DNA of 64,000 nucleotides from contig OZ244817.1 in assembly GCA_965220305.1 (NCBI GenBank), positions 186,001-250,000 of the forward strand, written 5' to 3'. This document shows, in pieces, positions 44,243 to 52,307 of this stretch. Numbering within the stretch: position 1 is the first letter of the stretch; the number at the start of each line of letters is the position of its first letter. The position numbers and the translations under genes were made by a program. The notes beneath the pieces were generated by a model. That model ran no database searches. It was not told the origin of the DNA and saw nothing but the letters and a program-made list of their open reading frames with translations. The DNA comes from G965220305 sp965220305. Its GTDB lineage: Bacteria; Chloroflexota; Dehalococcoidia; Lucifugimonadales; UBA3495.

Positions 44243-45283
44243 ATGGTCAATCCGTTGGAACAATCGCCGATGGGAATGGACCCCGAGAGTGTCAACGAAC
44301 TTAGCCGCAATTTCTGGAACTCCGCCATCCTCCGAGCCGGAATTAAGCTCGGCGTGTTTGAGCTTCTGGAACAGCGGCCAATGACCTATCAAGAAGTCGC
44401 CGCCGCCCGCTTGGACGCCTCCCCAAGATTTGTTCAGGCATTTCTCGACGCCTGCGAGGCCTTGGGGCTGGTGGAGACTCAAGGTGAGCGATACAAAAAC
44501 TCCCCGCAGGCATCCAGTTACCTGGTCAAGGGAAAGCCCGAATACGTGGGAGACTTGGTCCTTCACATAACCAACCACTGGGAATCCTGGGGACACCTGG
44601 ACCAACTCGTCAGAGAGTGCCGAACTCTGCTGCCCTTCGAGTCCGGGTTTGTGGACGCGGCGACTTACTGGACCGACTACATGCTGGGACAGCACAACCG
44701 GGCCGTCGCCGGGCAGGGTCGGCACCTGGTCGAGAGTGTTGGCCTGGAAGGCAAACGCAATGCTGGACCTGGGCGGGGGCGCGGCCAGCTACAGCCTGGC
44801 CCTGTGCGCGGCCAACCCTCTGCTACAAGCTGTCGTCGTTGACCAGAAGGAGCCCCTGGCCCTGGCCAGGGAGCTAATAGAGGACAGGGACTCCAAGACC
44901 GGATTTCGTTGGTAGAGGCCGACTTCAATACCGTAGAATTAGGCCAAGATTGCGACGTCGTCTTGGTGTCTGGAGTGGTGCTCATCAAGTCCCCGGAGGA
45001 ATGCCTGTCCCTCTTCGGCAGGGCTTACGAAGCCCTAAAGCCAGGCGGCTTGATGATAGTGCAAGACTTCATGCAGGTGGACCACAGCCCACAGCGGCAG
45101 TTTATGGACACCCTGATGGACATGTACGTCCTGATAGCCTTCGATCCGGGTGCGGGGGACCGGGAGGGCGCCGAGGTGGCCCGCTGGTTGGAAACCAAAG
45201 GGTTCCAGAACACCAGGTTGTTGCCTTTACCCACCCATTTGGCCTTGGTGCTGGCCGACAAGCCGGAGGACTTCGCCCCCTAA
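44243..45283 (+). pseudogene. O-methyltransferase (dimerisation domain + methyltransferase type 2), two frameshifts
   Basis: Joined across frames, this is an acetylserotonin-O-methyltransferase-like protein of about 346 residues. The N-terminal winged-helix dimerisation domain starts SRNFWNSAILRAGIKLGVFE. The SAM motif I is AMLDLGGGAASYSLAL, followed by CDVVLVSGVVLIKSPEEC and YEALKPGGLMIVQDFM. The frame shifts near 44750, just before motif I, by an apparent extra base. It shifts back near 44911, where one G seems missing (TTGGTAGAG for TTGGGTAGAG). Either the gene is a recent pseudogene or the assembly has two single-base errors; the well-preserved sequence fits both. ATG 44243 follows GAGAGG. 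Confidence 0.75.
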
Positions 45284-45390
45284 GCTTCCTGGCAGTTGGG
45301 CAGAGGAAGAACCAGAGTGTATTGACCCTCTTGAAGTCCCAATAAATTTCGCTTTAGGTCCTGTGGCCCCTTCAACTGGCTGAAGCCTTG

Positions 45391-45609
45391 TCAGGGGCTA
45401 ACTCGATATACCCACACCTGATAATACACGTCGGGTTCGCCCTTGGGCAGGGGTTGGAATTCCTCGCTAACTTCGACCAAGTTCCACCGGCGTTCCGCGA
45501 GGCCGCCTGATGCCCGGTAAGCTAGCTGAGTTTTCGGCTTTTTTGAAAAAGGGATGCCTTCCCCAGGTTGATAACAAAAATTCCCGTCTGCTGCCTGCTG
45601 TTGTATCAT
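45391..45609 (-). CDS. possible small protein, 72 residues
   Basis: A minus-strand frame in the gap between the methyltransferase pseudogene and the D-aminoacylase gene. The peptide ends RRWNLVEVSEEFQPLPKGEP and VYYQVWVYRVSP, which looks protein-like (WxLVEV and a hydrophobic beta strand, faintly like DUF4177). No good ribosome-binding site precedes ATG 45609. It is transcribed divergently from the D-aminoacylase gene. Support is weak; the gap 45284-45648 otherwise shows nothing. Confidence 0.3.
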   Translation of the reverse strand: MIQQQAADGNFCYQPGEGIPFSKKPKTQLAYRASGGLAERRWNLVEVSEEFQPLPKGEPDVYYQVWVYRVSP

Positions 45610-45648
45610 AGCTGCAAATCTCGCGCCGGAGGTCAGGTAGGAAGGGTC

Positions 45649-47208
45649 ATGGTTGACTTGCTGCTGAGAAACGGAAGGGTGGTCGATGGTACCGGACAGA
45701 CCTGGTATCGGGCCAGCGTTGCCATTACCGGAGATTCCGTAACCATATTGAGGGGCGACACTTCGGCGGTGGCCGCGGGACGCGCCATTGACGCCGACAG
45801 TTACATAATATGCCCGGGCTTCATCGATATGCACTCCCACTCGGACTTGATGTTGCTTTCCCAGCCACGGCACGAACCTAAGGTGCGGCAAGGAGTAACC
45901 ACGGAAGCCCTGGGCATGGATGGGCTCTCCTACGCGCCAACCTCTCCGGCCAACCTGGAATTGCTGCTCCGGTATTTCGCAGCGGTCAACGGCGCTCCTC
46001 CGCCCGATGTCCGCTGGGGAAGCGTTGGGGAGTTTCTGGCGCTGTTTGACCGGCGCGTCTCATGCAACGTGGCCTACTTCGTGGCCCACGCCGCCATTCG
46101 GGTGGAGGCTATGGGTTGGGAAGACCGCCTGCCTACCGCCGCCGAACTGACCCGGATGCGGGAGCTGGCCCAGCAGGGTATGAGGGATGGGGCGTTTGGG
46201 TTCGCCACGGGGCTGACCTACCCTCCGGGTGCTTACAGCGACACTGATGAGCTGGTCGCGGTATGCGAAGCGGTTAAGCGCCTGGGCGGTATCTACGTCA
46301 CCCACGCCAGGTACACCCTGGGAGACAAGCTATTGGACCCCTTCCGCGAGGCGGTGACTGTCGGTCGACGCTCGGGGGTCCCGGTACACATCTCCCACTA
46401 CCATAACCCGGTGGACGGCATGGGTGAAAGAATGGTGAGCCTGGTAGACGAGGGAAGAAATACGGGCGTCGACGTTACCTACGACCAGTACCCCTACCCG
46501 GCTGCCAGCACGGTCTTACACTCCCTGTTGCCCTACTGGGTCCACGCCGGTGGGCCTACCGCCCTCTTGCAAAGAATCCAACAGCGGAACATCAGAGACG
46601 AAATCGGAGATTCGGTAGACCCCCAGTGGGGTTTGACCCTGGACCACTATATCTTCAGTCACATCGGCTCGGCAGCCAACAAAGAATGGGAGGGCCGTTC
46701 CCTGGTGGATTTGGCCGAGTCCCAGGGTAAAAGTATGGTAGATGCCATCTGCGACCTGCTGATTGAGGAGAACTTGGAGGTGGCCTTCGTAGCCCGGACC
46801 GGCAACCCCGATAATATCCGTACCATTGCCCGGCACTCCGCCCAGATGGTCGGCTCTGATGGCCTGCTCACCGGGGGACAGCCCAACCCCAGGAGCTATG
46901 GGACTTTCCCCTACGTGCTCGGCCAGTTGGTGCGGCAGGAAGGGCTGTTCCCATTGGAGGAGGCGGTAAGGAAGATGACCTCCATTCCGGCCCAACGGTT
47001 GGGGTTGTCCGACCGGGGAATCCTGCGGGACGGGATGAAGGCCGACATCGTGATGTTTGACCCAGACCAGGTAGCCGCCCGGGCAACCTTTGACGACCCC
47101 AAGCAGTTTCCGGCAGGCATCGACTATGTCATCGTAAACGGTCAGTTGGTAGTAGACCAAGGAGAACACACAGGAGCCTTGCCAGGGCGGGCTTTACGCT
47201 CCCAGTAA
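45649..47208 (+). CDS. N-acyl-D-amino-acid deacylase family amidohydrolase
   Basis: A 519-residue amidohydrolase of the D-aminoacylase branch. LLLRNGRVVDGTGQTWYRAS is the typical N-terminal beta domain. CPGFIDMHSHSDL holds the H-x-H metal ligands, and RQGVTTEALGMDGLSYAP is the usual next strand, although the Cys normally found there is absent. GGIYVTHARY, VPVHISHYHNP and DVTYDQYPYPAASTVL follow, and GSDGLLTGGQPNPRSYGTFP contains the conserved Asp. LGLSDRGILRDGMKADIVMF ends the barrel. GGAAGGG precedes ATG 45649; a longer frame lacks a site. Confidence 0.88.
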   Translation: MVDLLLRNGRVVDGTGQTWYRASVAITGDSVTILRGDTSAVAAGRAIDADSYIICPGFIDMHSHSDLMLLSQPRHEPKVRQGVTTEALGMDGLSYAPTSPANLELLLRYFAAVNGAPPPDVRWGSVGEFLALFDRRVSCNVAYFVAHAAIRVEAMGWEDRLPTAAELTRMRELAQQGMRDGAFGFATGLTYPPGAYSDTDELVAVCEAVKRLGGIYVTHARYTLGDKLLDPFREAVTVGRRSGVPVHISHYHNPVDGMGERMVSLVDEGRNTGVDVTYDQYPYPAASTVLHSLLPYWVHAGGPTALLQRIQQRNIRDEIGDSVDPQWGLTLDHYIFSHIGSAANKEWEGRSLVDLAESQGKSMVDAICDLLIEENLEVAFVARTGNPDNIRTIARHSAQMVGSDGLLTGGQPNPRSYGTFPYVLGQLVRQEGLFPLEEAVRKMTSIPAQRLGLSDRGILRDGMKADIVMFDPDQVAARATFDDPKQFPAGIDYVIVNGQLVVDQGEHTGALPGRALRSQ

Positions 47209-47484
47209 GCGAGTCCGCTTCGGAAGGGGCCAGGGCGCTACCTGGCGGGGCCCAACGATTTGGTAAATCCCCTAATCTTGGGGCCGCCACGACCCGGTTC
47301 AGGTGGGAAGGCAACCCATCCTTTACTATCTCTGAGGGGGATAGTTGCCGCGGAAATACAACGGTGAATTGAGGTGGGGGCGGTATGAATCCAAGCTCGC
47401 CCGTACCAACACCCCGTTGTTAATACCAGCGGAATAGGGCATAATTCCCGTACAATTCTGGGTAACGCCGCCAGGAGGATAGTA

Positions 47485-48717
47485 ATGGACTTCGAGCCAC
47501 GTTATACGCAGGAGCAAGAGGACTTCCGGCAAGAGGTCCGAGAGTGGCTCCAAGGAAACGTGCCGTCAGATATTGAGCACCCAGTGGATTCGGCGGACCT
47601 GACCTACGAGCAATACCAGCTACGCCGGAACCTTGGCCGTAAGTTGGGAGACAAGGGTTGGCTTTGGCCTGCCGCCCCCGAGGAGTACGGCGGCGGCGGC
47701 CTCAACGTTGACCATGCAGTGGTGTTGGAAGAAGAAGTGGATAACTTCGGACTGTCCCTCCCTCCCTATTACGACTCCGGCGGCAGGCTGGGAGGAAACT
47801 CCATCCTGGTTTGGGGCACTGAAGAGCAGAAGCAGGAATTCCTACCCAAAATATTCCGGGGCGAAATTCGCACCTGGCAACTACTAACCGAGCCCGAGGC
47901 GGGGTCGGACTTGGCCAACGCCAAGACCAGCGCCCGCAGGGACGGTGACGATTACGTAATCAACGGCCAAAAGGTGTTCGTCGGCAGCAATCACGGCTGC
48001 GACTACATGTGGACCATTACCTGCACCGACCCAGAGGCGGGACGCCACGAAAACCTGGGCTGGTTCATGATTCCGGCGGACCTGCCCGGCATAACCGTCC
48101 TCCCGATGGACTTGCTGTCATCAGCGGGCGAAGCCGGAGCCGGGTCCGGCGTCAAGAACATAGTTTACTTCGACAACGTCCGGGTGCCTGCCGTCAACCT
48201 GGTGGGGGGCGAGAACGAAGGATGGAAGGTCGCCAGTACTCACCTGGAGTTGGAGCACGGCACTGGAGGCCGCATCGGACGCAACATGCTGGTGGACCGG
48301 CTGTTCAACCACTGCCGGAACACCCAGCGCCGCGGCCAACCCCTTTCCAAGGACCCGGATGTACGCGACCGCCTGATAGACATCTATATCGACGGCGAGA
48401 TTGGCCGGCTATTCCAGTTGAGAAACTACTGGATGCGTCACAGCAAGGCCAACATCACCTATGAAGGGCCCCAGGCGTCCTACTTCCGAAAGACCTCGGG
48501 TTTGGGCATCGCCACCGCCATCCTGGACATCTTGGGGCCGGCGGCCCTGACCCGCGACTCGGAATGGGGAGCCGGCGATGGGCTATTCGAGTCACAGCAG
48601 CGCGCCGCCATTATCGCCCTTCATCCGGGTGGCACCACCGACATTCAGAAGGTAATCATGGCGCGTCGAATCGGAATTGGCCGCCAGGTCCGGGAAAGGG
48701 CTGGGGCACTGGCCTAG
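47485..48717 (+). CDS. acyl-CoA dehydrogenase family protein (subunit 1 of a pair)
   Basis: A 410-residue flavoprotein of the acyl-CoA dehydrogenase fold. YTQEQEDFRQEVREWLQGNV is the N-terminal helix. LLTEPEAGSDLANAKTSARR is the central beta-domain FAD/acyl-CoA signature, and DDYVINGQKVFVGSNHGCDY follows. The C-terminus has HPGGTTDIQKVIMARRIGIG, corresponding to the GTxEI-type FAD pyrophosphate motif. The expected R-x-QFGxPI motif of homotetrameric enzymes is not evident; it is present in the next gene. AGGAGGATAGTA precedes the ATG. The substrate acyl-CoA is unknown. Confidence 0.88.
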   Translation: MDFEPRYTQEQEDFRQEVREWLQGNVPSDIEHPVDSADLTYEQYQLRRNLGRKLGDKGWLWPAAPEEYGGGGLNVDHAVVLEEEVDNFGLSLPPYYDSGGRLGGNSILVWGTEEQKQEFLPKIFRGEIRTWQLLTEPEAGSDLANAKTSARRDGDDYVINGQKVFVGSNHGCDYMWTITCTDPEAGRHENLGWFMIPADLPGITVLPMDLLSSAGEAGAGSGVKNIVYFDNVRVPAVNLVGGENEGWKVASTHLELEHGTGGRIGRNMLVDRLFNHCRNTQRRGQPLSKDPDVRDRLIDIYIDGEIGRLFQLRNYWMRHSKANITYEGPQASYFRKTSGLGIATAILDILGPAALTRDSEWGAGDGLFESQQRAAIIALHPGGTTDIQKVIMARRIGIGRQVRERAGALA

Positions 48718-48895
48718 CAGTTGCCCGCAATGCGAGGAGGCATCGGATGCGCCGCTGCATCCTCAACCTGTATCCGGGTTGCTATCATTCGTGGATTGGG
48801 CTATGACCGGGCAACGAATGGTATAGATGTCGGCGCTGCCTCTCGCCCCGCCGGGACTGCCCCCGTTGATTCTCTAACTTCCGTGGAGTTCGCTA

Positions 48896-50017
48896 ATGGA
48901 GTTATCCCTCACCGAAGAACAGGAAATGCTCAAAGCGGCGGTACGCCGTTTCGTTGAGCAGGAGTACCCCAAGGAGACCCTGCTGGACTTGGCCGCCTCC
49001 GGCCAGCCAGCCCCTTCCCAACCCTGGCAGAAATTAGTAGACACCGGATGGCTGGGTATTCTCATCCCCACCGAGTACGGCGGCGAAGGCGGTTCTTTTA
49101 CCGACGCCGGCGTGCTGTTCGAGGAGTTAGGCCGGGGTCCGGTTCCGGGGCCGCACCTGAGTTCCAGCGTATTGGGGGCCCTGGCCTTCATGGAGGGGGG
49201 CACGGAAGAGCAGAAAAGGGACTGGCTGCCCGCCCTGGCCAGGGGAGAGCGCACCCTGGTTGCGGCGATAACCGAAGACGATTACGGCTGGTACCCCGAG
49301 GACGTTCACCTAACCGCCCGGAGCGAAGGCGGCAGTTACCGCCTGACGGGAACCAAGGTCTACGTCTTCGATGCCGCCAGCGCCACCCACCTGCTTTGCG
49401 CCGTCCGATCTGAGGATGCCCAACACGTGGGCCTGGTTGTAGTCCCGGCTGATGCTCCGGGGGTGCGGGTGCAGGGCTTGGAAGGGTTCGCCTGGAACCT
49501 GTGCGAAGTGAAGTTGGACAATGTGGCTGTTGATAGTTCGGCCCTGCTGGGGGTCTCCTTTGCCGGCGGCTGGGAGGCCCTGGAACGCGCAGTTGGCAAG
49601 GCCATCCCGATTTTGTGCGCCTATCAGGTGGGTGGCTGCCAGACGGTCTTCGAGGTGTCGGTGGAGTACAGCCGCACCCGCATCCAGTTTGGGACTCCCA
49701 TTGGCCGGTTCCAACGGGTGCAGGACCACATCATCAATCTGGTCAACCAGTTGGACGCTTCCCGTTGGACTACCTATGAAGCCCTGTGGAAGCTGGATGC
49801 AGACCGGCCCGCGGCGGACAGCATCCACCTGGCCAAAGCGGTGAGCAGCGAGGGGTACCACGCTGCCTGCAACCACGCCCATGAAGTCCACGCCGGTGTG
49901 GGCAGCATGACCGAGTATGGGTTGACCCTGCACACCACGGCATCGCGGACCCTATACCATTTCCTGGGGGATCCCAAGTTCCACAAGCGGCGGTTGGCCG
50001 ACGCTCTGGGGCTCTAG
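48896..50017 (+). CDS. acyl-CoA dehydrogenase family protein (subunit 2 of a pair)
   Basis: A 373-residue acyl-CoA dehydrogenase-like protein. LSLTEEQEMLKAAVRRFVEQ is the N-terminal helix and GWLGILIPTEYGGEGG the usual loop. In the middle domain the TEPxAGSD motif is replaced by AAITEDDYGWYPEDVHLTAR. The C-terminal domain keeps TRIQFGTPIGRFQRVQDHII and HEVHAGVGSMTEYGLTLHT. So it lacks one FAD/acyl-CoA motif but has the motif missing from the preceding protein. The two genes lie 178 bases apart on the same strand and probably encode a heteromeric enzyme. GGAG lies seven bases before the ATG. Confidence 0.85.
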   Translation: MELSLTEEQEMLKAAVRRFVEQEYPKETLLDLAASGQPAPSQPWQKLVDTGWLGILIPTEYGGEGGSFTDAGVLFEELGRGPVPGPHLSSSVLGALAFMEGGTEEQKRDWLPALARGERTLVAAITEDDYGWYPEDVHLTARSEGGSYRLTGTKVYVFDAASATHLLCAVRSEDAQHVGLVVVPADAPGVRVQGLEGFAWNLCEVKLDNVAVDSSALLGVSFAGGWEALERAVGKAIPILCAYQVGGCQTVFEVSVEYSRTRIQFGTPIGRFQRVQDHIINLVNQLDASRWTTYEALWKLDADRPAADSIHLAKAVSSEGYHAACNHAHEVHAGVGSMTEYGLTLHTTASRTLYHFLGDPKFHKRRLADALGL

Positions 50018-50087
50018 TCGACGCCCCGGGAAAACGCCGTAGCCGTGTGGTCAAAGATGCTGCGGCTAGGGACAGATAAAGAAGGCC

Positions 50088-50121
50088 GGTCCTCCTGGCC
50101 GGCCCTTTCTTGACGTATAAA
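50088..50121. terminator. bidirectional terminator
   Basis: AAAGAAGGCCGG on the left and CCGGCCCTTTCTT on the right can pair over about 10 bases around TCCTCCTGG, with A-rich and T-rich ends suited to both directions. It lies between the convergent acyl-CoA dehydrogenase and enoyl-CoA hydratase genes. Confidence 0.75.
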
Positions 50122-50230
50122 CTCCCTGGCGAACCCATGAACCACCTGCCGCTGTCTCCTAGCAGGAAGTTGCAGCTTATACGTGCCCCGGTCGGGTAAA
50201 GCTGGTGCGCCTACTAGCTGTCGGCCCCGG

Positions 50231-50995
50231 CTATCTGCCTTTCCACACGGGCGCCCGCTTCTGGGCAAATGCTTGCACCCCTTCCTTGGCGTCCTCAGTA
50301 TGCAGCACCACGTCCCGCTTGTTCTGGGCGAATGCCACTCTTCGTTCCAAGTCCATGGCGGCTCCCAAGATGGAAGCCTCCTTGATGGCGGCGATGGACA
50401 GTGGGGCGTTGGCAATCATCTTTCGGGCGAGTTCCTCGGCCAGGGGTACAACTTCCTCCGGCGAAACTACGTAGTTGACCAGCATCAGTTCCAGCGCGCG
50501 CTGGGCGTCGATGAAGTCGCCGGTGAACAGGATCTCAAAGGCGATGTTGCGGGGGAGCACCTGGGCCAACAGGGCCGGGCCACTGACTGAAGAAATGCCC
50601 CGCTTGACCTGGGGCCAGCCGAACTGGGCCTCGCTGGAGGCTACCCGAATATCGCTGCCCAGGGCTATGCCGCACCCCTGGGCCAGGCATACGCCGTTGA
50701 TGGCGGCAATGATGGGCTTCCAGATGTTGGATTGGACCACGTACAGGTCCCCGGTGCTGGGTCCCTCGTTAGCTCGGTCGTTGGCCATCGCCACCAGGTC
50801 ATGCCCGGTGGAAAAAGCCCGGCCCTTGCCGGTAACAATGGCGCAGCGCACCTCGGGGTTGTGTTTCACGTCCTGAAAGGCGTCCCAAAGGATTTGGCGC
50901 ATTTCAGGATTGATGGCGTTCAACTTTTCGGGACGGTTGAGAGTGATGTAGCCAATACCGTCTTTAATCTCGTATAACGCTTCAGCTTCGGGCAA
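50231..50995 (-). CDS. enoyl-CoA hydratase/isomerase family protein
   Basis: A 254-residue crotonase-fold protein. GIGYITLNRPEKLNAINPEM is the N-terminal signature. The oxyanion-hole parts are GRAFSTGHDLVAM and GVCLAQGCGIALGSDIRVAS. The segment FGWPQVKRGISSVSG has Gln where hydratases have their first catalytic Glu; the second Glu seems kept in IAFEILFTGDFIDAQRALEL. Isomerase, hydrolase or other crotonase chemistry is therefore possible. TTG 50995 follows AAGGAGG by six bases. Downstream of the CoA-transferase pair on the same strand, with a 37-base gap. Confidence 0.88.
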   Translation of the reverse strand: MPEAEALYEIKDGIGYITLNRPEKLNAINPEMRQILWDAFQDVKHNPEVRCAIVTGKGRAFSTGHDLVAMANDRANEGPSTGDLYVVQSNIWKPIIAAINGVCLAQGCGIALGSDIRVASSEAQFGWPQVKRGISSVSGPALLAQVLPRNIAFEILFTGDFIDAQRALELMLVNYVVSPEEVVPLAEELARKMIANAPLSIAAIKEASILGAAMDLERRVAFAQNKRDVVLHTEDAKEGVQAFAQKRAPVWKGR

Positions 50996-51032
50996 GTTAT
51001 TCCTCCTTGGAAAGTACGTTTTGTTCCCAGGG

Positions 51033-52307
51033 CTAGATGATGCGAGAGCCGGTGGGCTTGGCGCCTATCACGCCCTGTTGTTCCAGCGTGCCGATTTCGC
51101 CTTGCGCCATGCCCAGCAACTCGCTGTATAGCTGGTAATTGTGCTGCCCCAGAGTGGGCGTCGGCCAGCGAACTTGACCAGGTGTCTTCGACATTTTCCA
51201 GGCGATGCCGGGGTACCATTTCGGACCCACCTGGGGATGGTCGACCTCCTCGAAGGTGCCTCGGTCGGCGTAATGGGGGTCTTCCAGCAGGTCGGGGCCG
51301 TGCAGCACCGGAAAGGCCGCTAATCCAAGTCCCTGTAACTGGCGGGATAAGTCGAAGGCGTCCTGGCCGGCGGTCCATCCCCCGATAATCCCGTCCAACT
51401 CGTCCTGCCGTTGCAGCCGGCCTTCGTTGGTGAGGAACCGGGAATCGTCGGCCAAGCCCTCTATCCCCATGAATTCTGCCAAGCGCCGCCACTCGTCGTC
51501 GCTCCTGATAGAGACGGTTATCCAGCGGTCTTCGCCGTGGCAGGGGTAACTGTTCTGGGGCGCGAAGTGGGGGGAGCGGTTGCCCCGCCGCTCTGGCTCC
51601 TCTCCCGTAATCTGGTAGGCCAGGACCTCGCCGCCAATCAGGGAAACTGCCGATTCCTGCTGGGAAACGTCAACAAACATGCCCTTCCCGGTGCGACGGC
51701 GGTAACGCAGCGCCGCCAGGATGACACCGGCGGCATGGGAGCCGGTTATGGGATCGCCGTGGTTGATTCCCGACTTCATGGGCCCCTCTTCCGGGTACCC
51801 GGTCATGTGGGCCATTCCCGACAACTGCTCCTGTCCGATGCCGTAGGCGACATAACCCTGCCAGGGCCCGCTGTTGCCAAAGGCGGGCATGGAGGCGTAA
51901 ATCAGGTCGGGGCGGCTTTTGCGCAACTCTTCATAAGTGTATCCCAGCCGCTCCAAGGTTCCCTGGCGGAAGTTCTCGATGAGGACGTCGCTGATGGAGA
52001 CCAGTTGCTCGAATACCCGCCGTCCTGACTCTTGAGTCAGTTCCAGAGTTATGCCGTATTTGCTCATGTGCAAGCAGTTAAACCAGCCGTTACGGTTCCA
52101 GGGCTCCGGCCCCGGGTCTGCATCAGGGTAGGCGGCAATGCCGGGAGCGGGACTGACCGGCCCTCGGTGAGAATCGTAGACTCGCAGGGACTCCATCTTG
52201 ATGACCTCGGCCCCCATGTCGGCCAGCAGCTTGGTGCAGTAGGGGCCCGCCCAAATGCGGGAGAGGTCCAGAATGCGGTACTTCCTCAACGGCTGCTTGC
52301 TGGTCAA
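51033..52307 (-). CDS. family III CoA-transferase (CaiB/BaiF), Asp-containing member
   Basis: A 424-residue CaiB/BaiF protein that moves CoA between carboxylic acids. RILDLSRIWAGPYCTKLLAD and MGAEVIKMESL are the N-terminal signature, with VLIENFRQGTLERLGYTYEE and DLIYASMPAFGNSGP next. The catalytic aspartate is D185 in INHGDPITGSH. The C-terminal FSTK-like domain includes DRWITVSIRSDDEWRRLAEF. TTG 52307 abuts the stop of the upstream paralog, and AAGGGG lies about eight bases before it, so the two are translated from one mRNA in equal amounts. The acyl pair is unknown. Confidence 0.88.
   Translation of the reverse strand: MTSKQPLRKYRILDLSRIWAGPYCTKLLADMGAEVIKMESLRVYDSHRGPVSPAPGIAAYPDADPGPEPWNRNGWFNCLHMSKYGITLELTQESGRRVFEQLVSISDVLIENFRQGTLERLGYTYEELRKSRPDLIYASMPAFGNSGPWQGYVAYGIGQEQLSGMAHMTGYPEEGPMKSGINHGDPITGSHAAGVILAALRYRRRTGKGMFVDVSQQESAVSLIGGEVLAYQITGEEPERRGNRSPHFAPQNSYPCHGEDRWITVSIRSDDEWRRLAEFMGIEGLADDSRFLTNEGRLQRQDELDGIIGGWTAGQDAFDLSRQLQGLGLAAFPVLHGPDLLEDPHYADRGTFEEVDHPQVGPKWYPGIAWKMSKTPGQVRWPTPTLGQHNYQLYSELLGMAQGEIGTLEQQGVIGAKPTGSRII

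Noticed and set aside
45610..45891. Upstream extension of the small minus-strand frame across the D-aminoacylase start
   Set aside because: The D-aminoacylase N-terminus on the plus strand is well supported; only the part in the gap could be real.
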